From assembly GCA_023333565.1 (NCBI GenBank), contig JAJKFH010003627.1, forward strand, positions 7,669,501 through 7,733,500: a DNA stretch of 64,000 nt, written 5' to 3'. Source of the DNA: Puffinus mauretanicus (lineage: Eukaryota > Chordata > Aves > Procellariiformes > Procellariidae). The translations under genes were made by a program, and so were the position numbers. The notes under the pieces were generated by a model that was not told the origin of the DNA, searched no databases, and worked only from the letters and a program-made list of their open reading frames with translations. Shown piece after piece: positions 39,001 to 51,035 of the stretch. Each line of letters starts with the position of its first letter. Position 1 is the first letter of the stretch.

Positions 39001-41697
39001 ATATCTGCAGTGCAAAACATTGCGTTTCCCCTGTCTCTGTTATTGCTCTTATTATGCAGGTGAGAAGGACTCGATGATTTTTGACTGTACTGAATGTTAT
39101 GATCCTGTTACTAAGCAGTGGACCACTGTAGCTTCCATGAACCATCCACGTTGTGGACTGGGAGTATGCACGTGCTATGGTGCTATCTATGCTTTGGGTA
39201 AGTTAATTTTAAAGGTGTTAATTCATGGAACTTGTGAATTGATTTGATCTTAAATATTACATCTTGGTGTTGCAACTTTTCGAACTTAAGTTTTGAAAAA
39301 CAGTTGTTTACATGAGCACTAGCTCATGTAAATCTTTGTGGATTAATTATTGTTGTTATAACTTATTTCCATTGTAGATTGCATACTGGTTTCAGAGTTA
39401 GTCTGTCCTGAACAGTGCACCATATGTCTAAAAATGCAGCTATTTCATGCCATTAAATTCTTTCCTGTGTTTGCTGTTATTTGCAGGAGGTTGGGTTGGA
39501 GCAGAGATTGGCAACACAATTGAAAGATTTGATCCTGAAGAAAATAGTTGGGATGTGGTGGGAAGCATGGCTATGCCCCGTTACTGCTTTGGGTGTTGTG
39601 AAATGCAAGGTGAGTATTGTTAAGTTTGTATCCATAACAGTTCCAAGAGCCATTGGATTCTGAAGTTTTATGTTTCAGTCATAGATTTTTACCTTCGTCT
39701 TGTACTGTGCTGTCAGTTGCACAAGCTTGTGGCTCACTTATTTGTCCTTCTAGTATCATCTTTTTAATTCTCCAGAACTCAAAGACTATAAAGTTGTCTC
39801 TGTCTTCTGCCTTTTATCTCATGAACAGTTTTTACATGGCTGCCAGCATGGTTATCCAGCTAGTCTTTAACAGTTGATTGTCCTTCCTGATACTGCTTTT
39901 ATTAACCTCCCATATTTGGGTTTGTGTGTGTCTTTGTGACAATCTGAAGAGTTGCCACAGGTTATTTTAAGACAGACATGTCTAAAGGCTTGATCTATAA
40001 ATGTGCTTGTTAAGCATTTGATCCAGGCTGGTCAGCAGTTGCAGCCTTCTGAATTCTCTCCCCTGCTCTGCTTTTGCCAGAGCTTTTAGTGCTGGACCCT
40101 CAAGTTACTCATATGAAAGCTTTGTGTATGCTACTACTGGACAAATGGAGGATTTTTGTCTGGCATTCTTAAACCATCTTAATGTCAGGCTGAAACTTGT
40201 ATTGTGACAAATATTTTCTGTCTTTCAAACCTTTGTATTATGAAACCTAATAGAGGAAAAACACTGTTTCTACAGGTTTGATTTATGTTATTGGTGGTAT
40301 CAGCAATGAAGGAGTAGAGCTACGTTCTGTTGAAGTCTATGACCCGGTATCTAAACGTTGGTCTGAGCTCGCTCCAATGGGCACCCGAAGAGCATATCTT
40401 GGTGTGGCTGCCCTCAATGATTGCATCTATGCTGTGGGAGGCTGGAATGAATCTCAGGATGCGCTTGCTACTGTAGAAAGATACTCCTTTGAAGAGGTAT
40501 GGTAGAGTCCCTTTCTTTCATAAATGTAGTTTGCATCAACTTTCTGTAAGATGCTATAGAGGTAGCCTGCTTCCTCTCTCTAAAAAGAAAAAAGTTGGAA
40601 ATTCCATTTCCTTTTCACTACTGGCTGGTAATCTGAGTGAAACAAAGCTTCAGTGACCTCAGGGTCTGTCTGTCCTAACCAGTCTGTAGAATCTTGCTAT
40701 CTGCTTAGTGGAGTGTTTACGAGGATTGTATGCATGCTTTTGGGAAACTGAAAGCTAACCAATACTGATGATGCATAGGTATACTGTAGTTTGGCAAATA
40801 CTTGTTAGGGTTAAGGTGGGAGGATAGATTCCCCCTCTGCAACAGAATGGTCAATAATCTGACTAGAGAGAAAAAAACTCCCTGGAAAAACTTAAGAGTT
40901 GTCCTTTGTTGCAAAAGTTGAAGATCTTCCTTGTCTATCAAAATGTAGTGGTGTTTCAGCATGACTAGAAAAATCACTTTGAACACTTAAACTTTTGAAT
41001 AAGATAAGAAATTATTCCTGACTATTATTGCTCATGTTTATATGATGCTCTTTGGAACAGTAGCTAGTGTTAAAAGCAGAACACAATGCAGTGTGCCATT
41101 CTGTTTTGCATTTCGAATTGAATCTAATTTTCCTTATTTCCCACCTCAAACTCTGTACCATTCACTATTCTGGAGACAGATTGCATCTTGCGATCTGAAG
41201 AAAGAATCTGGCTGAAGAAAGGGAGGGTTGTTGTGTACAGATAGTATGTGATCTGTTCTTCAGTGACTAGCATGATTTGGACCACTTTTGAAAGTGGTGT
41301 CGTTTCAGTCTTGATAATCCTCTTGATACTGTACACATACCATATTTGAGTCTGTGAAGTGCATGCATAGTGTTCTTTGTATAGGTTTCAGTCTTTAAGC
41401 TTTAAAAGTTACATTTATCAGAATCGGGGCTTACCCTAAAACTACTTGTTGACTCTTTCACCTTCTCATTAGGAAAAGTGGGTTGAAGTTGCATCAATGA
41501 AGATACCAAGAGCTGGTGTATGTGTTGTGGCTGTGAATGGATTTCTTTATGCCTCGGGTGGCCGAGCTCCCAGTCATGATTTTGCTGCTCCAGTAACCTC
41601 TGACTCTGTTGAAGTTTATAACCCTCATATGGACAGTTGGACTGAAATTGCCAACATGATCACCAGCCGCTGCGAAGGAGGTGTAGCTGTGCTGTAA
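36026..41697 (+). CDS. IPP: IPP (KLHL27), BTB-BACK-Kelch protein, 8 coding exons
   Basis: Kelch-like actin-binding protein; the family mostly serves as substrate adaptors for CUL3 ubiquitin ligases, which for IPP is inference. Exons: 36026-36314, 36428-36859, 37172-37327, 38083-38250, 39060-39197, 39487-39609, 40276-40496, 41473-41697. All junctions are GT/AG and the phases join to 1752 nt, 583 residues (human 584 from memory). Order: BTB at about 26-128, BACK at about 133-235, a basic linker near 280 (RPRRKARKY), then six Kelch repeats at about 289-583 with repeated GG doublets and conserved Tyr and Trp. The end (SRCEGGVAVL) is identical to human as I recall it. The ATG at 36026 has G at -3 and +4 and its MA start matches human. 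The same frame stays open to 35534, but the extra peptide is unlike any IPP. Intron 1 is only 113 bp. The gene is convergent with TMEM69. Confidence 0.97.
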
Positions 41698-43310
41698 AAC
41701 ACAAAGAAAACTCATTCAAGGAATGAGTAAGTCTGCCTCCTCAGATTTCCAGTTTTGTCGGCAGAAACCTCTTCTAACACAGGAGCTTCGGTAGACAGTG
41801 GAGGATTAGATCAGAGGGCTTTTCCTGAGCAAAAGGAAATATTAAAACTCTTGCCCTTCAAAGTAAATTGGCTTATCCAATGTCTGTCTCAGGAAGTATC
41901 CTGTTAAAAGTAGGAATGCCTCTTATGACTGGATTAAGCTCACTGAAATAAATGGCAAATCTGCCCTTTAAAAATCTGAAGAAATCATTCCAGCACATTA
42001 GAGACATTAATCAGTGTTGTTAACTCTCTAAGGTGCACCAAAGCTAGCATCTTTAGCTGGCCTTACAATCTGGAAGGAGGCTACTTTAGACAACTAGGAG
42101 TTATCTGTAGATAAGAGCAGATGGGCTATTTGGTTAGCATTAGTTGTGCTTTTCTGGTGGAAAACAAGGAACAGAAAGATAGCAGATGGGGAAGACTTGG
42201 TGCCTCTACTTATGACCTTGATGTATTTGAGCCTCTTTGCTGCTGCTGGACATGACAGGTATTAAATATGAATTGGATATTTACTTTCTGGCCATCCCAC
42301 TAACTTGGATGGTAAGTGGCTGAGAATTTCCTGTTCTGGAAGGTTATTCTCACAGTTCTAATAACGTCATTCCACTTCAGCCCAGGCTTTTCTTCTCAGT
42401 GGTATCAGTGATGACAGTAGAGCTCCGTTTTGTGTAAGCTCTGATGAATTTTAAATGGAAATGCTATTCATTAGAGTTCTGTTTAGGACTGCTCTTGGTA
42501 TAAAAATATAGGGAAAGCCTTTTGCTCTTTTTTTTTTCCCTTAGTTAAATGTGGTTTTACCCTGTGTGACACATGCTGAGACTTGGCATTGGAATACATG
42601 CTATTCTACAAGGTTTACATGTTCATCCTTGCTACATCTTGTATCCTGCCCTTCCAAATTTGAGCGGACTGAGTGTTTTGTGATAGAATTAGCTCCATTC
42701 AGCATTAAAGTGATGCTATTATGTGTTTTGTCTTAAGGAGTTTGTATTTAGCTTGGATACGCTTAGTAGAACAATACTACTAGGAGTTTGGAGTTATTTC
42801 TAGATTCATTTAATTAACGTACTTGAAGTTGCTTTTTGCACAATATGATTGCATTTTCTGCACAGCTGTGGATGATTTGGATGGAGTCTGAAGTAAAGCT
42901 GCTTGAACTTTGATAGACAGTGTTATTCTGGAACACAAAACCACAACTGGAATGTTACAAAACAGGAAGCCTGCGCTGTGTAGACAAAGGAGCCTTCATG
43001 CTATCTAGGTCAACATCCCATGTGTAAAATTAACAAATTAATACATGAATAAAAGCCTCCAAGGTGAGTGTTGCAGGTACCTTAAGAATCTAGGTCTTAC
43101 ATTCTAACATAGAGCTGGGAGATTGCAAGGCTAAAACATGCTAGATGATGGAGCATTTGTTTCTCTGATTGTTCTATAATGTTGTGTGTGCTTTTACTTC
43201 AAAAGGAATTCTTTTGTGTGTGAACTAATGTCTATTCTGTCTTTTTTTTTCCCCAAGTTTAAGCTTGTTTTAAACAGTTTTTCATAATAAAATGCATTTT
43301 CAGAACTGAC
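41698..43310 (+). other. probable IPP 3' UTR
   Basis: After the stop codon, AATAAA hexamers occur at 43048-43053 and 43286-43291. The second is followed by T/GT-rich sequence (TGTGGAATGC and later runs of T). I place the 3' end near 43310 without transcript evidence; a later AATAAA near 44526 is also possible. Confidence 0.5.
43286..43291 (+). terminator. candidate IPP polyadenylation signal
   Basis: A canonical AATAAA about 1.6 kb downstream of the IPP stop codon. An alternative lies at 43048-43053. Confidence 0.45.
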
Positions 43311-43319
43311 TGTGGAATG

Positions 43320-45478
43320 CTCTTGAATAGGTTGCTTTCCTATCATAATGAGTTGTATCACTGCCACTTTTTTTTTTCTTTTTTTACTGGAGATCCTATT
43401 TCCCAGTAGGACACTAGGAAAATTGGTTATAAATGTTGACTATTTGAAAGATGCAAGTAACACACTTCTCTAGTAAAATACTCATGTATTTCTCAGTGTA
43501 AAATCACTCGACTTCTTGGAAGTCTGGCTGCCTTGCCAGCTCTGTGCAGCCCTCCCTGGGATGCAGTGATATAGATAATATTTCTTAGGCTTTCTTCTTT
43601 ACCTTTCAGGATCCTTCGCGAACCATTTGAGAAACATTCCCTTAGCTGTATTTTATTAGTTTGGGAAGTAGGAGTTCATTTTTGATCCCTACCCATAAAC
43701 TTCCTGTTTAGTGGAGCTTGAGGGAGTCCACTGTTGTGTGAAGTTACCTTCTCCAGTTTTTGTGGTTGATTCTATCATGTTTGAATGAAAATTTGAAGTC
43801 AGTCGATTACGGCCTCTGATACTCAGCACCTCTTTCCCTGAATCAAGCCAAAGACAGTACTTTTCTCTGGACCCATCTTAAAAAACACCATGTCTAAGTA
43901 AGAAAGAATACAAGAACTTTTCATTTATAAACTTAATTTTACTTCCTTTGTATTCAGAGAGCACTGAAATATATCGTCGTTTCAGAGGTATGATGCGGTT
44001 AACGCGTGAAGGTTAACAGGTTTTAAAGGCTCATGTACATAGTTGCTGTTTCAGCAGTATCATACAAGATGGCGTCTCTATCTTCAGGATAGGCAGGTTT
44101 CTTAAATGTCTCTTCTTTGCAGAATGAACAGATAAATTTTAAGTGACAGTATGTGCTTTATTCTGTATAGAACAACAATGAAGAACAGGGCTTTAAGAGA
44201 ACTATGAGTATTATCTAAATTGGTCCTAAGAATGTGAGTGGATGTCACTTTCCAGCTTTCTTCTTGTATCTTATACTGTACTTAAAGAATATTTAAGATA
44301 AAAAGCCTACAGTGAATATGCCCACATACAATTTTGTAGGTTTCCTGAGGTAGCTGAGGCTAGAAAAGAAAATCTATGTGATTTACCTTGTATCTTCTTT
44401 CCCTAAATGATGTGTTAGGAAGACCTCAGTACAAAGAGCATATGCTCCTGCAGTGTTTTCAATAATTGGCCCATCATGGAGGGTTTGCAGGCCACAAGTC
44501 CATTTGTAACTGCCCTAGGTGCTCAAATAAAACGAGTTTTGAGGAGGGAAAAGACACAAACTACTCTCAGTCCCATTATCTGATCCCCTAGTGCCAGCAA
44601 TCGAGTCCTTGTGTCATATCATACATTTGTCCATGTGTCATATCATCATTTGATAGTACTTTAATTTAGGAGCATGACAGATCTTTATTGCTGCGTTGCA
44701 TGCGGCTTCCTTGGCTAGGCAGCCCCAAGTCCAGACAAAACTTAGGAAGAGATGGCCCAGGTATCTCTTTATTTAAGTAAGCCTGAGTAGGAAGCCTTCT
44801 GTCTCTTATGGCACCTTGTCAAGGATACAAAGTTTCCCCTTCTAGCTTTCCCCACTCCATCACAGCAGCTACGTGTTTTAGGCGACTGCTGACCTTGGTT
44901 TGCCACTGCAAACAAACCTTGCCTATCCGTTCTTACCTGACTAGCACTTAATCACATAGCATTCTCGGCGGCATCTCAGTTGAAATCAAGACAGAAAAGA
45001 GTTTTGGCATTTCCACAACATAGGAATTGAACATTTATGTACTTTTACATAATTCTCTGCTGCTTCTTTAAACATTAAACTAGAAGAACTGCTCTCACCT
45101 TGTTACTGTTTTTGACTACATGGTTGTTCTCCCCACCACAGAAAATTATCACGCATTATAGTTAAACCAGATACTTTAATAATTCAGCATAGAGCAATTC
45201 ACACCCATGTCATTTGAATCTCCATTTTAAATTCATATGACAGTAACATCTCATTCAAGAGTGGCGTTTTCTTCTGTGGATAAGGACAGACTAATGCCAA
45301 GTCAAGTCAGCAGTATTTACAATCCTTCTCTATTAAACTTGCTAAGTTGTTTACTTTGAGAGTAAGCATCTTGATCACTGCCATCTTATGACTTACATGC
45401 ACAAACAAGTCTTTACTTCCCCTGGAACTCAATACAAATACCTTATTGGTAGATAAATAGCTTTTTGCTACCGATTTA
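43320..45478. other. convergent IPP/TMEM69 3' ends
   Basis: No coding sequence. The minus strand carries AATAAA (TTTATT on plus) at 45475-45480, overlapping the TMEM69 stop, and further left at 44684-44689 and 44768-44773. The last two are plausible TMEM69 3' ends. The two 3' UTRs may overlap. Confidence 0.5.
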
Positions 45479-46886
45479 TTATTTTGTGTTCTGCCATTTA
45501 TATCTGCTGTTACTTAGCTGCTCCTCTGAAATAGTCTTCAACGCTGCAGTAGCTAATAGTGATAATACCATCACCACTGTTCCCACTACTCTCAGTACTT
45601 TAAACCACCTAGGATAAGTAGGAAGAAGGGAAAGGTCATAATGTAGTGCTATCCCTAAGGCCATTACTAGCATTATTGCACCGTGAGTGGTATCTTTAAA
45701 AAGTAAGGCTTGCCAGGCAAGTAGAGGAGAAACTGTACTGTTAGCCAGGTTCAGCCAGTCTGGCTTGGCCGGGCTGTTTTCCGGGAGAGCAAACCCCCAC
45801 CTCATTCCTCCTAGGAAAGAGACTGTTACAGCACCATACGTAATCTGAGCAAACGCCAGCTCTGGGTAGTAGGTCCCTTGGACGGCCATTGACAGTGGCA
45901 CAGAAACAAATGGAATTAGCCCTGCAAGGCTTAAGTAAAGGGCTGGCTTTGGAGAATCCTTCAGCGATGTCATGCTTTGTTGCAATACGCCCGAGTCCTT
46001 GGTGTCAGATTCTTTGGGGGTTTTCTTCTTGAAGAAGGGGGGCGAGGTGTGAACAGCCTGGAGCTTGGTTGCATATACTGATGCTGGGTTAAGGCTTGGA
46101 GGTCTTGAGAGAAGACACACCTCTCTCTGCAGACAGGGGCTGAGAGAAGAGCAAGTTGTCTTATTCTTTCCATACAGTAGTAGTCTGGGACTGTTTAACT
46201 TCTGGAGCTGCAATTATAAAACTTGTTCTGAACACCTTACAATGTAGGCTTACAGATTTACAGTTACCTAAACTACCTATGAAATATTGTACCAAGTAGT
46301 ATTCCAAGTCAGGTCACATCACAGCTGCCCTTCCTCTCGGTTTTCAGCTGTTTTGAACTTAACTAATTAAGCTAAGTGATACAGCTCTCACAAGCTAGCT
46401 GATGAAGAGGAACTGGGTCCTTCATAGCGAGTAAGCAAACCTTACTCACTACAAAAGGCTTGTGTATTCACCTATCCTTCCATCCACACATGCATTCTTT
46501 AGGCATTTTTAAGTTAAGATATATCAGTCCTTTTCAAAGTAAAATATAAAATGATTACAGAAGTAGGACAAGGTCACCCCAGAAACTAGCTACTATCCCC
46601 TCACCGCTCTACCAAAAGAGAGAGGAAAAAAGACCGTTAGACAATAAAATTTGATTTTATTAAACAAATACCTTAGCTTTGGCTAAAAGCTACTGTAGAA
46701 ACTAGGAATTCTCTCAGAAAAGCTGAGTGATAAACATGTGGCTACTCTAACTTGCAAGTCACTTTTTTTTTTTCAATACTCCAGTCATACATTTTGCTAT
46801 TTTAAGAAATATAGACAGCAAAGAAGGCTTCAGAAACTTACTTTGAAAGGTGTGTGGAAGCAGCATCGTTGTATAAGAGAAAACAT
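45479..46886 (-). CDS. TMEM69: TMEM69, multi-pass membrane protein (DUF3429), 2 coding exons
   Basis: Small membrane protein of unknown function, DUF3429 family. The body of the protein is one exon, 46207-45479. Its 5' edge is a splice acceptor (TATAATTGCAG, 46208), so the open frame beginning at TTG 46213 is not the true start. The start lies in an upstream exon, 46904-46842 (acceptor TTTCAG, donor GTAAGT), with ATG at 46886 and 15 codons, phase 0. It reads MFSLIQRCCFHTPFK, resembling the human start MLRFIQK as I recall it. Total 774 nt, 257 residues (human 247). The N-terminal 80 or so residues are basic and poorly conserved and could be a mitochondrial presequence. The conserved part runs from DSPKPALYLSLAGLIPFV through FLGGMRWGFALPENSPAKPDW and has about five hydrophobic segments. 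It ends in tandem TAA codons. Any further 5' exon is non-coding, towards the CpG island it shares with GPBP1L1. Confidence 0.95.
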
Positions 46887-46907
46887 GTTTGCTTTATCAA
46901 GGCCCTG

Positions 46908-47300
46908 AAACATAAAAATTTAAGAGAAGGTCAGAAACTGATGAAGGGTTGAGTTTGTCTTATGACCAAAGTTCAGTCACAGTCTAAACTTGTTTATCAG
47001 ATGCAAGAGTCTTACAGATGTGTATTTAAAGACAAACATTTTACGTACTCAATCCTTATTTACCTACCTCAGGATATTTTGTTTCAGGTAGCTCTATGAA
47101 CTTAAGTTCTAAAGTTGTAATAACTGTTACAAGAACAATGTCTAGTTAAAGAACTGAGTATCTGGAAACAGGTGATGGCTTTATGGATCATCTCCTTTTC
47201 ACGGGCTAAGTGGCTGCACGCAGCTGATAAATGACCAATTCCTTACAGGTGGAAAAAACGATCCTTAACCACTGAGGAGTGGGAAATTCATCACACCCCA
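46908..47300 (-). other. TMEM69 5' intron
   Basis: AT-rich sequence between the TMEM69 start exon and the CpG island. It is probably the intron joining a non-coding first exon in the island to the exon at 46904. No coding feature is seen. Confidence 0.5.
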
Positions 47301-48010
47301 GGGGACAAAACTAACCGGGAGGGTAAGCAGCTCGCCGGCGGACTTGACTCCCCAGTTCACGGTCCTGCTGCTCCAGGGAAGGGGGCGGCTCTACGCGCCG
47401 ACAGCCCCAGCCCGGAGGGAGAGGGGAGAGGAGAAGCAGTATGGCCGGGAGAGATGCAGGCTCCACCGGGTCGAGGCCCTCACCCCGGGCTGTGACGCGG
47501 AGGGGCCGCGCTGCAGCCGGGCACGGGCTGTGCCCGCTGTTGGGCCCCGACCGCGGCGGTGCCCACCGGCTCCCGTCCGCGGCCTCCCCAGCTGCCACGG
47601 CCGTGAGCCTCCTCGCTGATGCGGCTTCCGGTACCCCCGGAAGCGCTCCGGCGGCGCCCGGCGTCAGCGCTGCAAGTCCGGGCGGGAACAGGCGCGGCCC
47701 GTCTCGTTCCGCCGGGCGGGGGAAGCGCCCAGGTGTGCGTGGCACCCACCAGAGCCGGTAGTCCCGGTCCCCGGCGTGCTTGAGGCGGGGACAGCGGAGC
47801 CGAAGAGGCACGCTCCTTCCCCTGCCGCTGCAGCAGCCTTGCTCGCTCCCAGCCCGAGGCCTGCGGCCGGGCTGGCGGAGCGGCGACAAGGGCCGCTGCT
47901 GCCCCCGGGGTTGCTGCGCGGGGCGGGGGGCCGCTCTTGCTTTCAAGGATTACGGGAACTCCGCAGCGGGCGAGCCTCGCTCACGCGGAAAGGAGCAGCG
48001 GGCTGGTGGC

Positions 48011-48031
48011 GGACTACAAATCCCAGCCTGC
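48011..48031 (+). promoter_or_regulatory. ZNF143/THAP11-type element (ACTACAAATCCCAG core)
   Basis: GGACTACAAATCCCAGCCTG is a close match to the long ZNF143 (Staf) binding site ACTACAATTCCCAG found in many vertebrate bidirectional promoters. Confidence 0.8.
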
Positions 48032-48074
48032 CCCGCGGCGCCGCGCCCGGCCGATCGGCGTGGCGGGGGCGCAT

Positions 48075-48095
48075 GGCCTTCTGGGACGCGTAGTC
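48075..48095 (-). promoter_or_regulatory. second ZNF143/THAP11-type element, opposite strand
   Basis: On the minus strand this reads GACTACGCGTCCCAGAAGGC, matching ACTAC...TCCCAGAA at the key positions. It faces the first site about 64 bp away. Confidence 0.65.
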
Positions 48096-48314
48096 TCCGG
48101 TGGCGCCCGACAATTGACGACGGCGGTGCGTGCTCCCGCTCTGATTGGTGGGGCGGGGGCGTGCGCGCGCCCCTCTCCTTGGCCGGGGCGGGTGTGGGGA
48201 GCGCTCCGCGTGGCCGTCGGGGGAGCCAGGTGGGCGTGTCCCTTCCGCCTCCTCGGCCCCGCCCCGCGCGCTCGCAGGCCCCGCCCCCTCCGGCCCCCGG
48301 CCGGGCAGGGCCGG

Positions 48315-48382
48315 GCAGCCATTTTGGGCAGAGCTTTGTTATGGTTCTGGGGCCGCAGGAGGCAGCGAGAGGGGCCTGGCCG
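48315..48382 (+). other. GPBP1L1: probable non-coding first exon of GPBP1L1
   Basis: GPBP1L1 is a GC-rich promoter-binding protein-like factor. The sequence CAGCCATTTTGG at 48316-48327 is a strong inverted YY1 motif, typical of a start-site region. A perfect donor, CCG followed by GTGAGT, lies at 48382/48383. Exon start is uncertain by tens of bases. The gene name rests on synteny, since GPBP1L1 is divergent from TMEM69 in human. No GPBP1L1 coding sequence is in the window. A short ATG here (near 48340) is a weak upstream frame. Confidence 0.6.
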
Positions 48383-51035
48383 GTGAGTGCGGCTCCCACA
48401 CCCCTCCTCCCGGCGCCCCGCCGCGCCTCCCCGCGCGGCCCCGTCGTCCGCCGCTCCGGGACCCGGCCCGCCGCCCCCCGCCGGCTCTGCGGCCTCGGAG
48501 CGGCCCGGGATCGGCCTCCCGCCAGGCCGGGACCCCGCTGGCGGCGGCGGCGGCGGGGGGCGGTGCGGCCGCCGGAGGGGCTCTCTCCGCCCTCGGCCCC
48601 GCCGCGCGCCCACCCCCGGCCCTTAGCCGCGGCGGGCCCGCGAGGAACCGCTCCTGAAGGCGGCAGCGAGGGGCTCCCTGCGGGGCCGGGCCGCCGGGCC
48701 GGGCCGGGGGAGGGCGGTTGGGGCCGAGGCTCCTCGTTTATTGTTTCCTGCTTAGCCGGAAAGTTCCCAGCGCCTGACACTGCCTGGGCGCTGCCGCGGC
48801 CGTTCCGGCTCTCGCCCGGAGTTTAGCCTTGTCCTGTCATCAAGCGGGCCGGTCGGGGCAGGGGGGGGGAGGACAGGCCGGAACACCGCGTTCCGCCGGG
48901 GCGGTGGGGTGAAGTCCCCGGGGGGCCGGGCCGGGCGCGGGGCTTCCTGCGCGGCGGCCTGGGGCGGACGGAGCGCCCGCGGCAGGGGCGACTCCACTGC
49001 CGTCTGTTTTGATTGCGAGCTGGAAACGAAACTGGGTGAGCCGCGCTGGCTCGGGCCGTTTCCCTTCGCCTCTGTGGGATTTACGGCCGCTCTTTCCGGC
49101 AGCCCCCGGCGGGAGGGGGCGGTCGGCGCCGAGCAGTGACACGTGTGCTGTGGGCAGCCGAGCCCGAGCTTCCCCAGCACGCTGCCAGCCCCTCTCGGCC
49201 GACCTGTGCGGGGGCGAGGGCAAACGGAGGCTGGGAAACTTGTCAGGTGCCAGTCGTTATCTGTTCACACACAAACAGCGCTTGGCCTGACCGTGAGGTG
49301 GCTTTTTTCGTCGTGAAATTTATTTCTGTGTGTCCGGTGTGTTTGATGCCCTGTTGGCCTAAGGTCTGGCACGGTTTAACTTAAACGGCTGTAGCTGGAG
49401 TTGATCAGAACAGCTGTGTTCACACCTAGCATTTCAAAGATGCATTTAAGGCTTTGAGTTGAATCCAGTTTAGTAATGAGCCGTTTTGGAACGATTTTGG
49501 AGCGGTTAGTGGGTGTCTGCGCAAGTTACGAGTTTTTAAACAGCTTTAGAGGAGCAGTCGCTGTTTAAATCCTTGTAAGTAATGGTAGAATCGTTTAAGA
49601 GCATTGCTTAAAAATCTTTTTATATTAACATGACCAGGTAAGTCAGCCTTCCTTTCCCCGCCCCCGAGGTCTGAGTGACACAAATGTTAGTAATGTTGAT
49701 AGTACTCTGAAATGTTGCAAGTGACTGAGCGAAGTATGGAAACAGCACAGGGAGGTATGGAGATGAGAAGACAGCTGGGATAATTGAAGAGCCATCAAAG
49801 CTGAGTTTACTGTAGAGTTGACATTGCTTCTGTAAAAATGTTAGGTGGTTATGAAAAAAGCTTATGCAAATGTTACTTCATGAATGAATATGGCTGGTAT
49901 TTCAGTGAAAGGTTCCCCGTGCTCATCCATTTGGAGACCGGTATTTCAAATTTCCAGTCTCTGACTCAGGAAGGAAACAGGTGTAGGGCAGTGGTAGGAA
50001 GAAATAAAATCACCAGGTTTAAGAAGAGCAGTTTTTCCTCTCGCGTTCTTTCTGATCGTTTCTAGAGAAAAGTACCTTAAGAAGAACTTCTTGAAGTTTT
50101 GTATTTAGAATAGAAAACTTCAGGTGATACTTCCCTCTTTTTTTCCTTTTTTTTTTTTTTTAACAGCTATTTGTAGGGAAGTGCAACCTCTGCATTTTAT
50201 GTTCATCTGGTTTGTAGTCTTAATCCTATATGACACAGAAGTTTCCATTGCAGATATCATACTAGGACTTAAAGCGAAAATATGTAGGGAACAGATGGCA
50301 TTTTAAAAAAAAACAAGTCCTGTTTTTTCTGCGGATGTCTCAGAAATAAGAGGAGCAGAATGCAGATGTGATATATAACAAATCAAGTGGAAGTGCACGC
50401 TTTCTGAATTGTTAGGAAGAATACTTTACTTTGAGAACATTTTGCAGGGTATGGTCACCTGGTCTCACAGATGTGACTGCTTTGTACGTGGTATTACTGC
50501 CTCTTGAAATTCCTGTTTAAAATGAGGAAATTAAGTCACTACAGAAAAATAATCTTCACTACCATTTTCATGAAATGTAAAAAATATTTCAAGAGCTGTG
50601 GGATACTTTTTTTTAATACGGAAAAATACTGTGGTTGGATCTGTGAATTTTTTCAGGAGTGTGGGGTGTCAGATAATGTAGTTCTTGTCTTTACTAAGTG
50701 AACAAAAACTGTTGGCTCAAGAGTTAAAGTTGCTTTTTTAAATTTAATTTCAGTGTTATAAGATGTTTGAAGTTAGTTGTATAACTGCTGAATTGACTTA
50801 GTTGTGAAGTGTACTTCAGGGCGTGCTTTATTCGTTTGTTTGTATGAACAGATTGGAAAAGGGCTGGCTATGTTCAGTAGAGCTGAAACATAAAACACCT
50901 CTCCAGTAAAATGCTGGCTGCTCTTGCATGGATACAGGAGTTTTTTATGGCTTTGTAAAAACACAACCAGGGAATGACTGTTGCTATAACTTATACAGGG
51001 AAAAGTCATAGTTACTGAATTTTGCAGTTGGCGAG

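Larger units (their letters stand above)
47310..49220. promoter_or_regulatory. CpG island, divergent promoter of TMEM69 and GPBP1L1
   Basis: About 1.9 kb of very CpG-rich sequence lies upstream of minus-strand TMEM69 and around a plus-strand first exon. Between 48011 and 48160 it has two ZNF143-like sites in opposite orientation, an inverted CCAAT box (48144-48148) and GC boxes (for example 48150-48159). This is the usual make-up of a bidirectional housekeeping promoter. The minus-strand start probably lies left of 48010 and the plus-strand start near 48300. Long open frames here on both strands are compositional. Confidence 0.8.

Noticed and set aside
47780..48826. 348-codon plus-strand ORF and overlapping frames in the TMEM69/GPBP1L1 island
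   Set aside because: Compositional open frames crossing the promoter elements and the GTGAGT donor. No recognisable protein.
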